Assembly: GCF_026625705.1 (NCBI RefSeq)
Contig: NZ_CP113059.1
Span: 1,674,001 to 1,738,000 of the forward strand
Length of the DNA stretch: 64,000 nt
Direction: 5' to 3'
Source of the DNA: Pedobacter sp. SL55
Lineage (GTDB): Bacteria; Bacteroidota; Bacteroidia; Sphingobacteriales; Sphingobacteriaceae
Within the stretch, counting starts at the first letter, position 1. Each line of letters begins with the position of its first letter. The position numbers and the translations under genes are program-made. The notes beneath the pieces were generated by a model that was not told the DNA's origin, did not search any database, and was given only the letters and a program-made list of their open reading frames with translations. Below are positions 1 through 10,295 of the stretch, piece after piece.

Positions 1-87
1 GTTAATTTAGCGGGCTATATTTCGAAAAAGCTACCAGAAGCTTATCTTCAATTGAACACACCTCCGCCAGATTTTGTTATTTCTTAG
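1..87 (+). CDS. C-terminal end of an unidentified protein (partial)
   Basis: An open frame enters from the left edge and ends at a TAG at 85-87, giving the last 28 residues of a protein (…LPEAYLQLNTPPPDFVIS). No start is visible and the fragment is too short to assign to a family. The next gene begins about 110 bases downstream on the same strand. Confidence 0.5.
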   Translation, partial: VNLAGYISKKLPEAYLQLNTPPPDFVIS

Positions 88-195
88 CAGAAAAATAAAT
101 CAATACCAATTTTCTTAATAATAAATGTACAGAAATGAAGCTTTTAGTGGGTAACATCACGTTGCTTCCATTTCAAATTATGAACAAATTTTACG

Positions 196-606
196 ATGAA
201 AAAAACACTTTTATTAGGTGCTATTGCTATGGTTGGCTTTGCCCTAAACACCAACGCTCAAACAGTTAAACAAACCGAAATTACTTCTATCAGCAACTCG
301 TTAAACACGGTTTTAAAGCTAACTCCAGTTAATTTTAGCTACGATAAAGATTGGGCTAGCAAATTAAAATTAAGCACGCAAAAACAAAGCGGATTTGCGG
401 TAGAAGAAGTTGCTAAAGTTGCTCCAGAATTGGTAGTTAACCAACAAAAAAGCTACACCGCTGGTAAAAATAGCACCAAAACGGCTACCGTGCCAATGGT
501 AGATTATGAAACACTTATTCCTCTTTTGGTAGGCAGTATTAAAGAACAACAACAACAAATAGAAGCGCTGAAAAAGGAAATCAGCACTTTGAGAAAATCT
601 AAATAG
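196..606 (+). CDS. Secreted protein with C-terminal coiled-coil tail
   Basis: 136 aa. The first ~22 residues form a signal peptide ending NTNAQ, so the product is exported. The middle is polar and unrecognised. The last ~35 residues (LIPLLVGSIKEQQQQIEALK…) form a short coiled coil. In Bacteroidota such a tail typically closes tail-fibre/S74-type intramolecular chaperone proteins, where it follows a beta-rich repeat domain; here that domain is missing, so this may be a stand-alone or reduced relative. The ATG at 196 is directly followed by the lysine-rich signal start. Its stop codon TAG lies inside the 7-bp target duplication of a miniature element that separates the gene from its terminator. 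Function unknown. Confidence 0.75.
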   Translation: MKKTLLLGAIAMVGFALNTNAQTVKQTEITSISNSLNTVLKLTPVNFSYDKDWASKLKLSTQKQSGFAVEEVAKVAPELVVNQQKSYTAGKNSTKTATVPMVDYETLIPLLVGSIKEQQQQIEALKKEISTLRKSK

Positions 607-897
607 CGTGAGTACGGGTTAAGTATCTTTACAATTCTTTAGAAATTCGCATTGAACGTATTTTTTTTAGCTCGGCGCCGCTGGGCTTTTACTTTTTGAC
701 CGCAAAAAGTAACAAAACCGGAGTTTACGGAGCTCATCAGCTTTGCTGATAAACTCTCAGTTGCTTATTTTTCTTTCAAAGAATGTGCCTTGGCTTATTG
801 CTGCGTCCCGAAAAATAAGAGACCGAAAATGAGCTGAACGAAGATTTGAAGCTCTATCGCTAGCAAATAGCATAATTTTCTTATCCCGAACTCACGT
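607..897. mobile_element. Miniature inverted-repeat element, family B, copy 1
   Basis: About 291 bp with terminal inverted repeats: CGTGAGTACGGG on the left and CCCGAACTCACG on the right. It is flanked by a 7-bp direct repeat TAAATAG (600-606 and 898-904). It carries an internal hairpin CTTTTTG/CAAAAAG with loop ACCG, and a second inverted repeat around CTTATTTTTC/GAAAAATAAG. No coding capacity. Homologous copies lie at 7650-7956 and 45374-45628. This copy has an extra internal stretch near 705-755 that includes ATCAGC/GCTGAT. Confidence 0.8.
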
Positions 898-911
898 TAA
901 ATAGCAAATAG

Positions 912-940
912 AAATCCCGATGAAAATCGGGATTTTTTTT
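912..940 (+). terminator. Intrinsic terminator
   Basis: Stem AAATCCCGAT/ATCGGGATTT with a GAAA loop, followed by eight T. It probably terminates the secreted-protein gene ending at 606, from which it is now separated by the miniature element. Confidence 0.85.
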
Positions 941-1035
941 GGAGATATATGTTTTTGCGACTAAATGAAGTATTTTGCAGATGTTTGCGGTATTTAGAAA
1001 ATTTAATGCTATTACTGAATGTAAATCCAAATATC

Positions 1036-2529
1036 ATGTTTAAAAAATTACTTCTCGTTTTTCTTGTTTGTGTATCATCACAACTGAAAGCTCAGATTAA
1101 TAATGGGCCAAAAATACAACGCGAATTTAGGGCAGCTTGGGTGGCCAGCGTTGCAAATATCAATTGGCCAAGTAACCCAGGCTTAACTACGCAGCAACAG
1201 CAAGATGAGGCTATCGCTTTGTTAGATATGCTGAAAAAGAACAACTTTAATGCAGTAATTTTTCAGATTAGACCTCAGGCAGATGCCTTTTATAAAAGCA
1301 GCATTGAGCCGTGGTCATATTATTTAACGGGTGTACAAGGGCAAGCGCCAAATCCGTATTATGATCCTTTAGAGTTTTGGGTAAATGCGGCTCACGAACG
1401 TGGCTTAGAGTTGCATGTTTGGTTAAATCCTTACAGAGCACACCATACAGCTGGCGGCCAAGTGAGCGAGTTTTCTGTAGTGAAAAAATATCCCGATTTG
1501 GTGGTAAAATTAAAGCAAGGTTATTGGTGGTTCGATCCAGCTAAAAAAGGAACGCAAGATTTGGCTTCATCTGTAGTAAAAGATATCGTTAAGCGTTACG
1601 ATATTGATGGTGTACACTTTGACGACTACTTTTATCCCTACGCAGAATACAATGGTGGCGCCGATTTCCCTGATGATGAAAGTTATGCCGCTTATCAAAG
1701 CAAAGGTGGTAAATTATCTAGGGGCGATTTTCGTAGAGATGCTGTGAACAAGTTTGTTGAGCGTGTTTACAAAGAGATTAAAAAAGAGAAAAAACATGTG
1801 AAATTTGGTATCAGTCCTTTTGGGATTTGGCGACCAGGCTACCCAGAGTCTATTAGAGGAATGGACCAATATGATAAACTTTATGCAGATGCAAAACTGT
1901 GGCTAAACAAAGGTTGGATAGATTATTTTATGCCGCAGTTATACTGGCAAATCAATAATATTCCGTTGAGTTTTCCTGTTTTGTTGGGATGGTGGCAGAG
2001 CGAAAATATGAAAGGACGACACTTATGGCCAGGCTTAAACAGTGGTATTGGTGGTGGCGAAAAAAATAGCGACGAAATCATCAACCAGATTATGATTTCG
2101 AGAGGTATTACACCAAAATCGCCAGGTGTAGCACATTGGAGTATTGGCGCTTTAACCAAGCACGAAAGTTTAAGGAACGATTTGCTAGCAGGACCGTACA
2201 AAGAAGAAGCTTTAGTGCCAGTTTCGCCTTGGCTAGATAAAAAAGCACCGCAGGTGCCTTCGGTTACCCAGGAAGATAGAGGTGCTGACATCTACATTAA
2301 ATGGACACCAGAAGATGCAAGCGATGTTTTTAAGTACGTGGTTTACGCACAATATGGTGATAAATGGACGTACAGGACACTAAATGCGAAGAGTAGTTTC
2401 TTTCAGGTGGCAAAAGTAGCTGAAGTAAATCCAAAAACTAAGGCAACTGCACCGTTGAAAGCAATTAAAGTTACTGCGGTTGATAGAGCTGGGAATGAAA
2501 GTGGGGGAGAGTTAATGGCAGTAAATTAG
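1036..2529 (+). CDS. GHL10-type glycosyl hydrolase-like secreted protein
   Basis: 497 aa from the ATG at 1036. The frame is open upstream, but the start is set by the signal peptide MFKKLLLVFLVCVSSQLKAQ. After it comes the family opening REFRAAWVASVANINWPS, characteristic of the glycosyl-hydrolase-like GHL10/YngK group (a TIM barrel related to GH10-type enzymes), covering about residues 28-390. Motifs include HVWLNPYRA, DGVHFDDYFYPY and DYFMPQLYWQ, typical of the barrel strands. The last ~100 residues look like a fibronectin-III-like beta module (VYAQYGDKW…). It is predicted to act outside the inner membrane on a polysaccharide or on peptidoglycan-type glycan; the true substrate cannot be read from sequence. 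Single gene with its own terminator-like hairpin at 2810. Confidence 0.88.
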   Translation: MFKKLLLVFLVCVSSQLKAQINNGPKIQREFRAAWVASVANINWPSNPGLTTQQQQDEAIALLDMLKKNNFNAVIFQIRPQADAFYKSSIEPWSYYLTGVQGQAPNPYYDPLEFWVNAAHERGLELHVWLNPYRAHHTAGGQVSEFSVVKKYPDLVVKLKQGYWWFDPAKKGTQDLASSVVKDIVKRYDIDGVHFDDYFYPYAEYNGGADFPDDESYAAYQSKGGKLSRGDFRRDAVNKFVERVYKEIKKEKKHVKFGISPFGIWRPGYPESIRGMDQYDKLYADAKLWLNKGWIDYFMPQLYWQINNIPLSFPVLLGWWQSENMKGRHLWPGLNSGIGGGEKNSDEIINQIMISRGITPKSPGVAHWSIGALTKHESLRNDLLAGPYKEEALVPVSPWLDKKAPQVPSVTQEDRGADIYIKWTPEDASDVFKYVVYAQYGDKWTYRTLNAKSSFFQVAKVAEVNPKTKATAPLKAIKVTAVDRAGNESGGELMAVN

Positions 2530-2917
2530 CTATTGCTTTATCCGCGAAGTGCTACCGTATGATTTTTAATTGGGTTGTTCGAAACCTTAATTTACTGTAT
2601 AGTCGAAATTAGATGATGTCACTACTTCGTGGTTTAATACTTATCTCAACTACATTTCTATAATGATTTTAGTCTCCAACAATCGGCGCAGGCTCTTCGG
2701 ACTTAAGAAAGCTTTGTTCGGAACACCTTTAATTTGTAATCCAAACTAGCGAAAATCATATTGTTATTCCCGTTTGGCTTTAGCCAACAGATTAGCGGCT
2801 ATATATTAAGGCTTTAGCCACAGCAATTTGGCTAAAGCCTCTTTTTTATGATTTATGAACCTAAAGCAAACGGCAATAAGCCAACAGCACAAATACAATC
2901 GCAATAATAAAACCGAG
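2530..2917. other. Intergenic stretch, no gene seen
   Basis: About 390 bases between convergent genes. I see no coding frame with support. It contains the terminator hairpin at 2810-2847 and a related GGCTTTAGCCA repeat at ~2775-2787. Confidence 0.6.
2810..2847 (+). terminator. Intrinsic terminator of the GHL10-type gene
   Basis: Perfect 11-bp stem GGCTTTAGCCA/TGGCTAAAGCC followed by C and six T. The gene ends ~280 bases upstream, so the assignment is by position only. Confidence 0.65.
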
Positions 2918-4219
2918 CTATTTTTTCTTCATCCCCATATAATCTAAAGTTAAATTGCATAGAGATTTTACACCAAGGTTAAAACTGCTTTCGTCAATAA
3001 AAAAATCTGGAGTGTGATGAGAAGGAGCTTTAAGCGGATCTTGTCCTTTGGGCATTGCGCCTAAAAAGAAAAACAAGCCTGGTACTTTCTCTTGGTAGAA
3101 AGAAAAATCTTCGGCACCGGTAACAGGTGGTTTTAGCTTCACATTATCCGCTCCTGCGGCATATTGCAAAGTAGGCAACATTTTTTCTGTTAAAGCGATG
3201 TCGTTAAACGTTACGGGATAATGCGCACTATAGGGAATTTGCACTTCGGCTTTTGCGCCTGCGGCTTCTGCGGTTTTGGTGGCTATGGTTTTAATACGCT
3301 CAATGAACATGGTTTCATCATCTTTGGTAAAATTTCTAACCGTTCCTAGCATTTCTACTTTCTCTGGAATGATGTTAGACCTTACGCCACCTTGAATGCT
3401 GCCAATGGTTACCACACCCGGATTTTCAGTTACATTTAAGTTTCTGCTCACAATGGTTTGCAGGTTATTTATAATTTGTGCCGAAACCACAATGGGGTCT
3501 ATGCTGCTCCACGGGTAGGCGCCGTGTGCTTGCCTGCCGGTAATGGTAATTTTCATGTCGTTTACTGCTGCCATGGTGCCGCCAGGTTTATAGGTTAGCT
3601 GGCCAACAGGTGTTTGCGAGTTAATGTGTAAGCCAAAAATCACATCCACTTTTGGGTTTTCTAAAACCCCTTCCTTTACCATCAGCTCTGCGCCACCTTC
3701 TTCGCCAACGGGTGCACCTTCTTCGGCTGGCTGAAAAATAAATTTCACGGTGCCTGCCAAATCCTTTTTCATGCCGGTAAGCACTTCGGCTACGCCCATT
3801 AAAATAGCCACGTGCGAATCGTGGCCACAGGCATGCATGGTTCCCACTTCTTGCCCGTTGTAAGTGGTACGTACTTTAGATGCAAATGGTAAGTTTACTC
3901 GTTCGGTTACTGGTAAACCATCCATATCGGCACGTAAGGCCACTACAGGGCCAGGTTTAGCTCCTTTTAAAATGGCAATCACACCGGTTTTGGCCACTCC
4001 AGTTTTTACTTCTAGGCCTAAAGATTGTAGGTGTTTGGCAATAATTGCGGCGGTGCGGGTTTCTTGGTTCCCTAATTCGGGGTGTTGGTGGAAATCTCTA
4101 CGCCAATCAATTACTTTTTGGGTAATGGCCTCGCTACGCTTGGCTGCATCTGTTTTGAGGTTACTTTGGGCTGCGGCAAATAGGGGTAAAGCCGTAGTTA
4201 ACCATAAAAATTTCTTCAT
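2918..4219 (-). CDS. Secreted M20 family amidohydrolase
   Basis: 433 aa. I place the start at the ATG at 4219 because it opens the signal peptide MKKFLWLTTALPLFAAAQ; an upstream in-frame start would bury it. The protein has the M20D amidohydrolase pattern: RADMDGLPV, MHACGHDSHVAIL (metal-binding Cys/His), FIFQPAEEGAPVGEEGGAE (catalytic/metal Glu pair) and a C-terminal SHHTPDFFID. The insert near residues 210-320 is the usual dimerisation lid. Family members hydrolyse N-acyl amino acids, hippurate or related amides using two divalent metals. Export suggests it acts on extracellular or periplasmic peptides or acylated amino acids. Monocistronic. The exact substrate is not predictable. Confidence 0.92.
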   Translation of the reverse strand: MKKFLWLTTALPLFAAAQSNLKTDAAKRSEAITQKVIDWRRDFHQHPELGNQETRTAAIIAKHLQSLGLEVKTGVAKTGVIAILKGAKPGPVVALRADMDGLPVTERVNLPFASKVRTTYNGQEVGTMHACGHDSHVAILMGVAEVLTGMKKDLAGTVKFIFQPAEEGAPVGEEGGAELMVKEGVLENPKVDVIFGLHINSQTPVGQLTYKPGGTMAAVNDMKITITGRQAHGAYPWSSIDPIVVSAQIINNLQTIVSRNLNVTENPGVVTIGSIQGGVRSNIIPEKVEMLGTVRNFTKDDETMFIERIKTIATKTAEAAGAKAEVQIPYSAHYPVTFNDIALTEKMLPTLQYAAGADNVKLKPPVTGAEDFSFYQEKVPGLFFFLGAMPKGQDPLKAPSHHTPDFFIDESSFNLGVKSLCNLTLDYMGMKKK

Positions 4220-4302
4220 GTAGTTTAGGTTTGTACACAAGATAGCTCATTTTAAGTACAGATGTATGGATGATTTCTATAAAGCACAAAAAAACTTAAC
4301 TA

Positions 4303-4339
4303 AGCTTTGTGATTTGTCTTTAAAACAAACCACAAAGCT
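4303..4339 (-). terminator. Probable terminator hairpin
   Basis: AGCTTTGTG/CACAAAGCT stem with further pairing inside (TTTGT/ACAAA). Read on the minus strand it ends 11 bases beyond the stop of the gene at 4350 and is followed, after ~12 bases, by a run of seven T. Confidence 0.55.
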
Positions 4340-4349
4340 GTTTTCACTG

Positions 4350-4838
4350 CTAAAATAGGCCCTTTAGTCTGTCTAGCAAACCGCCACCTTCTTCGCCGTC
4401 TTTTCCACCTCCGCCCAATAGGTCTTTCACATCGTTAAAATCAAATTTGCCATCGGCACCGCCAAGTTTTCCTAAAATCTCTTGCAGGTCAAATGAGCTA
4501 TCATTAGGGTCGGCGGTTTTATTGAAAAACTTAGACATTACCATTGGAATTAATGATGCGCCAATGCTTTTTGCCGTTTCGGCGTTGATACCCAGGGCGC
4601 CTAATTTATCGGTAAAGCTTGCTGTTATTTGTTCAAGCCCGCTGCCGTTACCGCCCTGTGTAAATGAACTGATTACGTCTCCAATGCCGCCAGAGCCAAC
4701 TTTTTCTTTCAAAACATCTACAATAGAGCCAGAGGCCGCCTGTATTACATTTTCATTTTGCTCATTAGGTATCTGGGCGTTGTTAATTACCAGCTCTTGA
4801 GAATTTTCTCTTACTAATTGTTCTAAATTTTCTAACAT
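4350..4838 (-). CDS. Glycine-rich DUF937-like protein
   Basis: 162 aa, no signal peptide. The N-terminal half is helical (MLENLEQLVRENSQELVINN…). The rest alternates small helices with glycine-rich turns (GSGGIGDVISSF, LGGADGKFDFNDVKDLLGGGG), the layout of DUF937/YidB-type proteins. The role is unknown; such proteins are usually small, soluble and conserved. Convergent hairpin at 4303-4339; the 146-base gap to pgi contains the divergent promoters. Family assignment is by overall pattern, not by a diagnostic motif. Confidence 0.75.
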   Translation of the reverse strand: MLENLEQLVRENSQELVINNAQIPNEQNENVIQAASGSIVDVLKEKVGSGGIGDVISSFTQGGNGSGLEQITASFTDKLGALGINAETAKSIGASLIPMVMSKFFNKTADPNDSSFDLQEILGKLGGADGKFDFNDVKDLLGGGGKDGEEGGGLLDRLKGLF

Positions 4839-4952
4839 AGGTTTTGTTTTTATTTACAAGATAGCTCATTTATGCCAAAAAATATACAGTTGATTTCTTC
4901 TATGTGTTATTTCCTTTAAAAAATCTACATCTGTGCATCTGTGGCGTTTTAA

Positions 4953-6632
<1,680 letters not shown>

Positions 6633-6639
6633 ATAATTG

Positions 6640-6896
6640 ATTGTGTCTTGTTTTCCATTGCGTATAGCTTAGATCTCTCTTTAAAGCCAATCCGTCGGTC
6701 TTTTCTGCCCTCATGCCGGGCATTGGCACTCCATTTTGAGCGACCAAAATGGAGGAAAAGTCGTCGGCTGCGCCCTTTGCTTTAAAGGAAATGCTAGAGC
6801 AAATACATCGTTTCCGCAAAGGCCAAGGCCGATTTAAGCTTGTTTAAAGGTTGATGCTAGGGCTTGACATAAAACCGAAGCCCCGGTAATTCACGT
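6640..6896. repeat. Family A miniature element, diverged copy
   Basis: Clearly homologous to 40604-40918 (shared blocks include CCTCATGCCGGGCAT, GGAAAAGTCGTCGGCTGCGC and GCAAAGGCCAAGGCCGAT). The right end TAATTCACGT is preserved at 6887-6896; the left terminal repeat is not recognisable and no target duplication was found, so this copy is truncated or decayed. It lies between the pgi stop and the hairpin at 6902-6955. Confidence 0.75.
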
Positions 6897-6901
6897 AGTT
6901 T

Positions 6902-6955
6902 AAGAAGAAATCTGTCGTTTTAACGTAATATCTTGGGGTTGGCAGATTTCTTCTT
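6902..6955 (+). terminator. Hairpin downstream of pgi
   Basis: Perfect 13-bp inverted repeat AAGAAGAAATCTG/CAGATTTCTTCTT with a 28-base loop. No strong T run follows, so it may stabilise the 3' end rather than terminate on its own. Confidence 0.45.
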
Positions 6956-7011
6956 GTTTAAGTGTTGGTAGTGTTCGTATACCAGCCACTTTTTAGTCTG
7001 GTTTTAGTGTT

Positions 7012-7557
7012 TTACTGCAAGCTATCAATTTCTTTCATGTAAGCCAGATAAGCCTCTTTGTAGTTCATGTTTTTGTGTTCAGGTTTAGAGATAAAGGATA
7101 AGAAATCTTCTAAATCGGCTTCGGTAAAACCTAATCTTCTAAACAAGGCTTGGTCATTTGGCCAATTTTGAGGGTTTACTTTAATACTTGCCATTTGTTT
7201 GTAGAGCAAAATTCCTTTTCTAAACTCTGCATAGCCAATATTTTGCTTAAATGATCTTACTGCAGCAACCAAAGTTTTGTAGGTAACTGTGGTGTCTACG
7301 TTACTATCGCTCAAAATGGTATATAAAATTTGAGGCTTTAGTATTTCGATGTCCAAACTATCTAGCTCTACAAATTTTTTTAAGACATTGATATCCTTTA
7401 CAAAAAGCGTATCGGTGGCTTTTAAGCGGGACTTTAAGAAGTTGGGTTGCTCGGATAGCAGATTGCTATCAACAGCTGCTTGCTGGGCAAGAGTAAAAGT
7501 ACTGGATAGAAAGAGTAAGACAGTTGCTGAAAAAATTAAGTTATAGATAGGTTTCAT
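7012..7557 (-). CDS. Secreted protein of unknown function
   Basis: 181 aa from the ATG at 7557; the frame also opens with a TTG three codons earlier, but the ATG gives the clean signal peptide MKPIYNLIFSATVLLFLSSTFTLAQQ. The mature part is helical and polar, with several Asp/Ser-rich turns (DSNVDTTVTYKTL) and no recognised domain. It is the gene after the terminator hairpin that follows the M28 peptidase, so it is probably transcribed separately. Function unknown. Confidence 0.72.
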   Translation of the reverse strand: MKPIYNLIFSATVLLFLSSTFTLAQQAAVDSNLLSEQPNFLKSRLKATDTLFVKDINVLKKFVELDSLDIEILKPQILYTILSDSNVDTTVTYKTLVAAVRSFKQNIGYAEFRKGILLYKQMASIKVNPQNWPNDQALFRRLGFTEADLEDFLSFISKPEHKNMNYKEAYLAYMKEIDSLQ

Positions 7558-7607
7558 TGTGGGCAAAGGTACATTTAAGCATTTAGGTTTCCCTATATAA
7601 CGAAAAA

Positions 7608-7632
7608 TCCCGCTAGTTAACCTAACGGGATC
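7608..7632 (-). terminator. Terminator of the M28 peptidase gene
   Basis: Stem ATCCCG(T)TAG/CTA(G)CGGGAT around the loop TTAAC; on the minus strand it is followed by TTTTTCG. It lies beyond miniature element B2, which separates it from the gene end at 7956. Confidence 0.75.
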
Positions 7633-7649
7633 GTATTTTTCGTAATTAG

Positions 7650-7956
7650 AATGAGTTCGGGTTAAGCTTGAAAATGAAACTCTTTTAAAACAGTATTAAA
7701 AATGTCCTTTATTAGCTCGCTGCCGCTGGGCTCTTACTTTTTGACCGCAAAAAGTAACAAAAACTCTCGGTTGCTTATTTATTCAGTATTATTTTGTTTT
7801 CAATTGTTTTCATGCTTGCTTCGCAGGTTTCTTTCAAAGAAAGTTTACTTTGGCTTATTGCTGCAACCCGAAAAATAAGAGACCGAAAATTAGCTGAACG
7901 AAGGTTTGAAGCGCTATCGCTAGCGATAGTATTAATCTCCTTATCCCGACTCACGT
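7650..7956. mobile_element. Miniature inverted-repeat element, family B, copy 2
   Basis: About 307 bp, left end ATGAGTTCGGGTTAAG, right end TCCCGACTCACGT. It is flanked by a perfect 7-bp duplication TAATTAG (7643-7649 and 7957-7963). Internal TTACTTTTTG/CAAAAAGTAA hairpin with loop ACCG, and a matching CGGT box ~13 bases downstream. It is inserted exactly at the stop codon of the M28 gene. It carries an insertion relative to copy 3 near 7780-7830. Confidence 0.85.
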
Positions 7957-9574
7957 TAATTAGCTTTCGGTGTTCCGTCGTCGTTTTTATTTACTACCGG
8001 ACGTTTCTCGCCATTGGCTAGTTCCCAAGCGGTATAATAAACTAACTGTGCTCTTTTTGCCAACATTGGGAAATCGATTTTACTTACTTCGTCTCCTGGT
8101 TGGTGGTAATCTTTGTGTACGCCGTTAAAGTAAAAAATTACTGGAATACCATGTTTAGCAAAGTTGTAATGATCTGAACGATAATAAAAACGATTAGGAT
8201 CAGTACGGTTGTTGTACTTTTCGTCTAAAACAATGTTTACATAATCCGTATTTGCTTTTTTACCAATTCTATCCAAGTCGTCGCTAAGCATGTTAGAACC
8301 AATAATGTAAACAAAGTTGTTATCGCCTGGGCGGTCATCATCGCCACGACCAATCATATCAATATTTAAGTTGGTAATGGTGTTTGCCAAAGGAAATACC
8401 GGATGGTCTGAATACCACTCAGAACCCCAAAGCCCTTTTTCTTCGCCAACCACTGTCATAAACAAGATGCTGCGCTTAGGGCCTTTGCCCGCTTTCTTCG
8501 CCTTTGCAAAAGCTTCTGCCAACATCAATACGCCTGTGGTTCCAGAACCATCATCATCAGCGCCGTTGTTTACTTTGTCGGTTGCATTTGGATCTTGTAC
8601 TAAACCAATGTGATCGTAGTGGCCAGTTACTACCAATACTTCATTTTTAAGCTTAGGATCAGCACCTTCTAAGAAACCTAAAACGTTATCTGCTTTGATG
8701 TCTTCTTCTACTAATTTAGCGGCAAAGGCAACAGGAGTTTTGATTGTTACCGTTGCTGGTTTCAAAGTTTCAGTAATTTTCTTCTTTACATCAACTAAAT
8801 TAGTATTGGCCTCTGCTAAAATTTGGTTGGCTACGGCAGTACCCACAACCACTACAGGTAATGTATTTGAATTTTTAGCTTCATCTTCCCTTTTAAGCCA
8901 GCTACACCTTCTGCTAAATATGCTTTGGCCGCATCAGTAAGGTTATCTACTCTCTCGTTAATTACCAAAACGCCAGCCGCTTTATGGTCTGTTAAATATT
9001 TGATTTTCGCTTGTTGGCTGCCCACACTACTTGGTGCTCTTCTGCCCTGTGTTGGTGCAGGAGCTTTTGCGGTTGGATCGCCGGTAGCGAAAATTAACAC
9101 TACTTTGCCAGCCACGTCTATGCCTGCATATTCGTTAAAATCATCTTTATTTAGGCCATATCCAGCAAAAATGATTTCGTTGGCTTTTACGTTAAAACCA
9201 CCAGCGGGGGTGGTTTGAGCCATTACGTAATAATCTTTTAAGTTTTCTTTAGTTTGCGCTCCTACGCTTAGCGTAACGTCTGCTAATTGCTTTGAAGAAA
9301 TACCAACAGGTTGCAGGTATGGGTCTTTGCTGCCTTTAACTGGGCCTGTTAAACCAAAGCTCTGGAATTGTTTCTTGATGTATTCGGCTGCCATCCAAGC
9401 GCCTTTTTTACCAGTTTCGCGGCCTTCGTACTCATCAGATGCTAAAATAGATAGGTGCTGGTAGGCCCTTTCTTTATTAACGGGCGCACTAAATTTGATG
9501 GCGTTTTTATCTTGCGCCATTGCACCAAAACTAAGCGCCAAAGCTAGTGAGGTGTAAACAAATTTTTTATTCAT
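7956..9574 (-). pseudogene. M28 family aminopeptidase, interrupted by a frameshift
   Basis: Two consecutive minus-strand frames (9574-8852 and 8852-7956) together encode one secreted M28 metallopeptidase. The first frame has the signal peptide MNKKFVYTSLALALSFGAMA and a protease-associated domain (KVVLIFATGDPTA…). The second has the zinc ligands VVTGHYDHIG, NGADDDGSGTTG, VVGEEKGLWGSEWY, NIDMIGRGDD and SDHYNFAKHGIP. Adding one base in the AAAAGGG run (8888-8894) restores one continuous protein of about 540 aa reading …GLKREDEAKNSNTLPVVVV. All catalytic residues are intact, so either the gene is recently broken or the base was lost in sequencing. The product would be a periplasmic/extracellular aminopeptidase. 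Confidence 0.9.
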
Positions 9575-9706
9575 TTTTATGTTATTGTTAGTTGTTGGTG
9601 TTAGGGATTAGGTGTCAGGTGTTAGGGATCAGGTATTAGGTATCAGTTGGTAGGTATTAAGTATGAAGTATCAAGATTTTGTCTTAGCGTTGTTAGTGCT
9701 GACACC
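9575..9706. repeat. Degenerate TTAGGTATCAG-type short tandem repeats
   Basis: From ~9588 to 9700 variants of TTAGG(T/G)(A/G)TCAGG repeat back to back. Similar stretches occur at 10196-10260, 39785-39830 and 60570-60650, always between genes. No gene is seen here. Confidence 0.7.
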
Positions 9707-10144
9707 TTAGCAAGATATTTTGTTTACCCTGTTGGCGTGCCTGCCGCCTTCAAAAGGGGTTGCTAAAAAAGTAGTCACCATTTCTTTTGCCAATTCTGGC
9801 GCTACAAAACGTGCCGGGATACAAATTACATTGGCATTGTTGTGTTGTCTTGATAATTTAGCGATGTCGGTAAGCCAAGCAACGGCAGCTCTAATGCCTT
9901 GGTGTTTATTTGCGGTAATGGCTACGCCTTGTGCACTGCCACATACTAGCACGCCAAAATCGGCTTCGCCTTTTTCTACTGCGCTAGCTACTGGGTGTGC
10001 AAAATCGGGATAGTCTACCGAGTCTAATGAGTGTGTGCCGAAATCGGTTACTTCATGCTCGGCCAGAAATTCTTTTAAGATCTCTTTATACTCGAAACCT
10101 GCATGATCGGCCCCGATGGCTATTTTTAATTTTGCTGAAGACAT
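9707..10144 (-). CDS. rpiB: Ribose-5-phosphate isomerase B
   Basis: 145 aa from the ATG at 10144; a TTG two codons upstream is less likely. RpiB interconverts ribose-5-phosphate and ribulose-5-phosphate in the pentose phosphate pathway. Visible are IAIGADHAGFEYKE, DYPDFAHPVASAV, VCGSAQGVAITANKHQGIRAA with the catalytic Cys, and GGRHANRVNKI at the C-terminus. The GSAQGVAITA loop differs from the more common GSGxGMxIAA form. Head-to-tail with tatC (151 bases between), so possibly co-transcribed. Confidence 0.95.
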   Translation of the reverse strand: MSSAKLKIAIGADHAGFEYKEILKEFLAEHEVTDFGTHSLDSVDYPDFAHPVASAVEKGEADFGVLVCGSAQGVAITANKHQGIRAAVAWLTDIAKLSRQHNNANVICIPARFVAPELAKEMVTTFLATPFEGGRHANRVNKISC

Positions 10145-10295
10145 ATTCAAATTTATATAGAATTATGCTAATGATTGGTAAATATTTTGTTGCCTTTTAG
10201 GTTATAAGTAATAGGTTCTAGGTGATACGTTATAAGTGATGAGTTCTAGGTAATAAGTTTGAACGCGGTACCGCCTATCATGTAAGACTTTGAAC

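Noticed and set aside
3864..4223. Plus-strand frame opposite the M20 amidohydrolase
   Set aside because: Shadow of the real gene; no family features and no own promoter.
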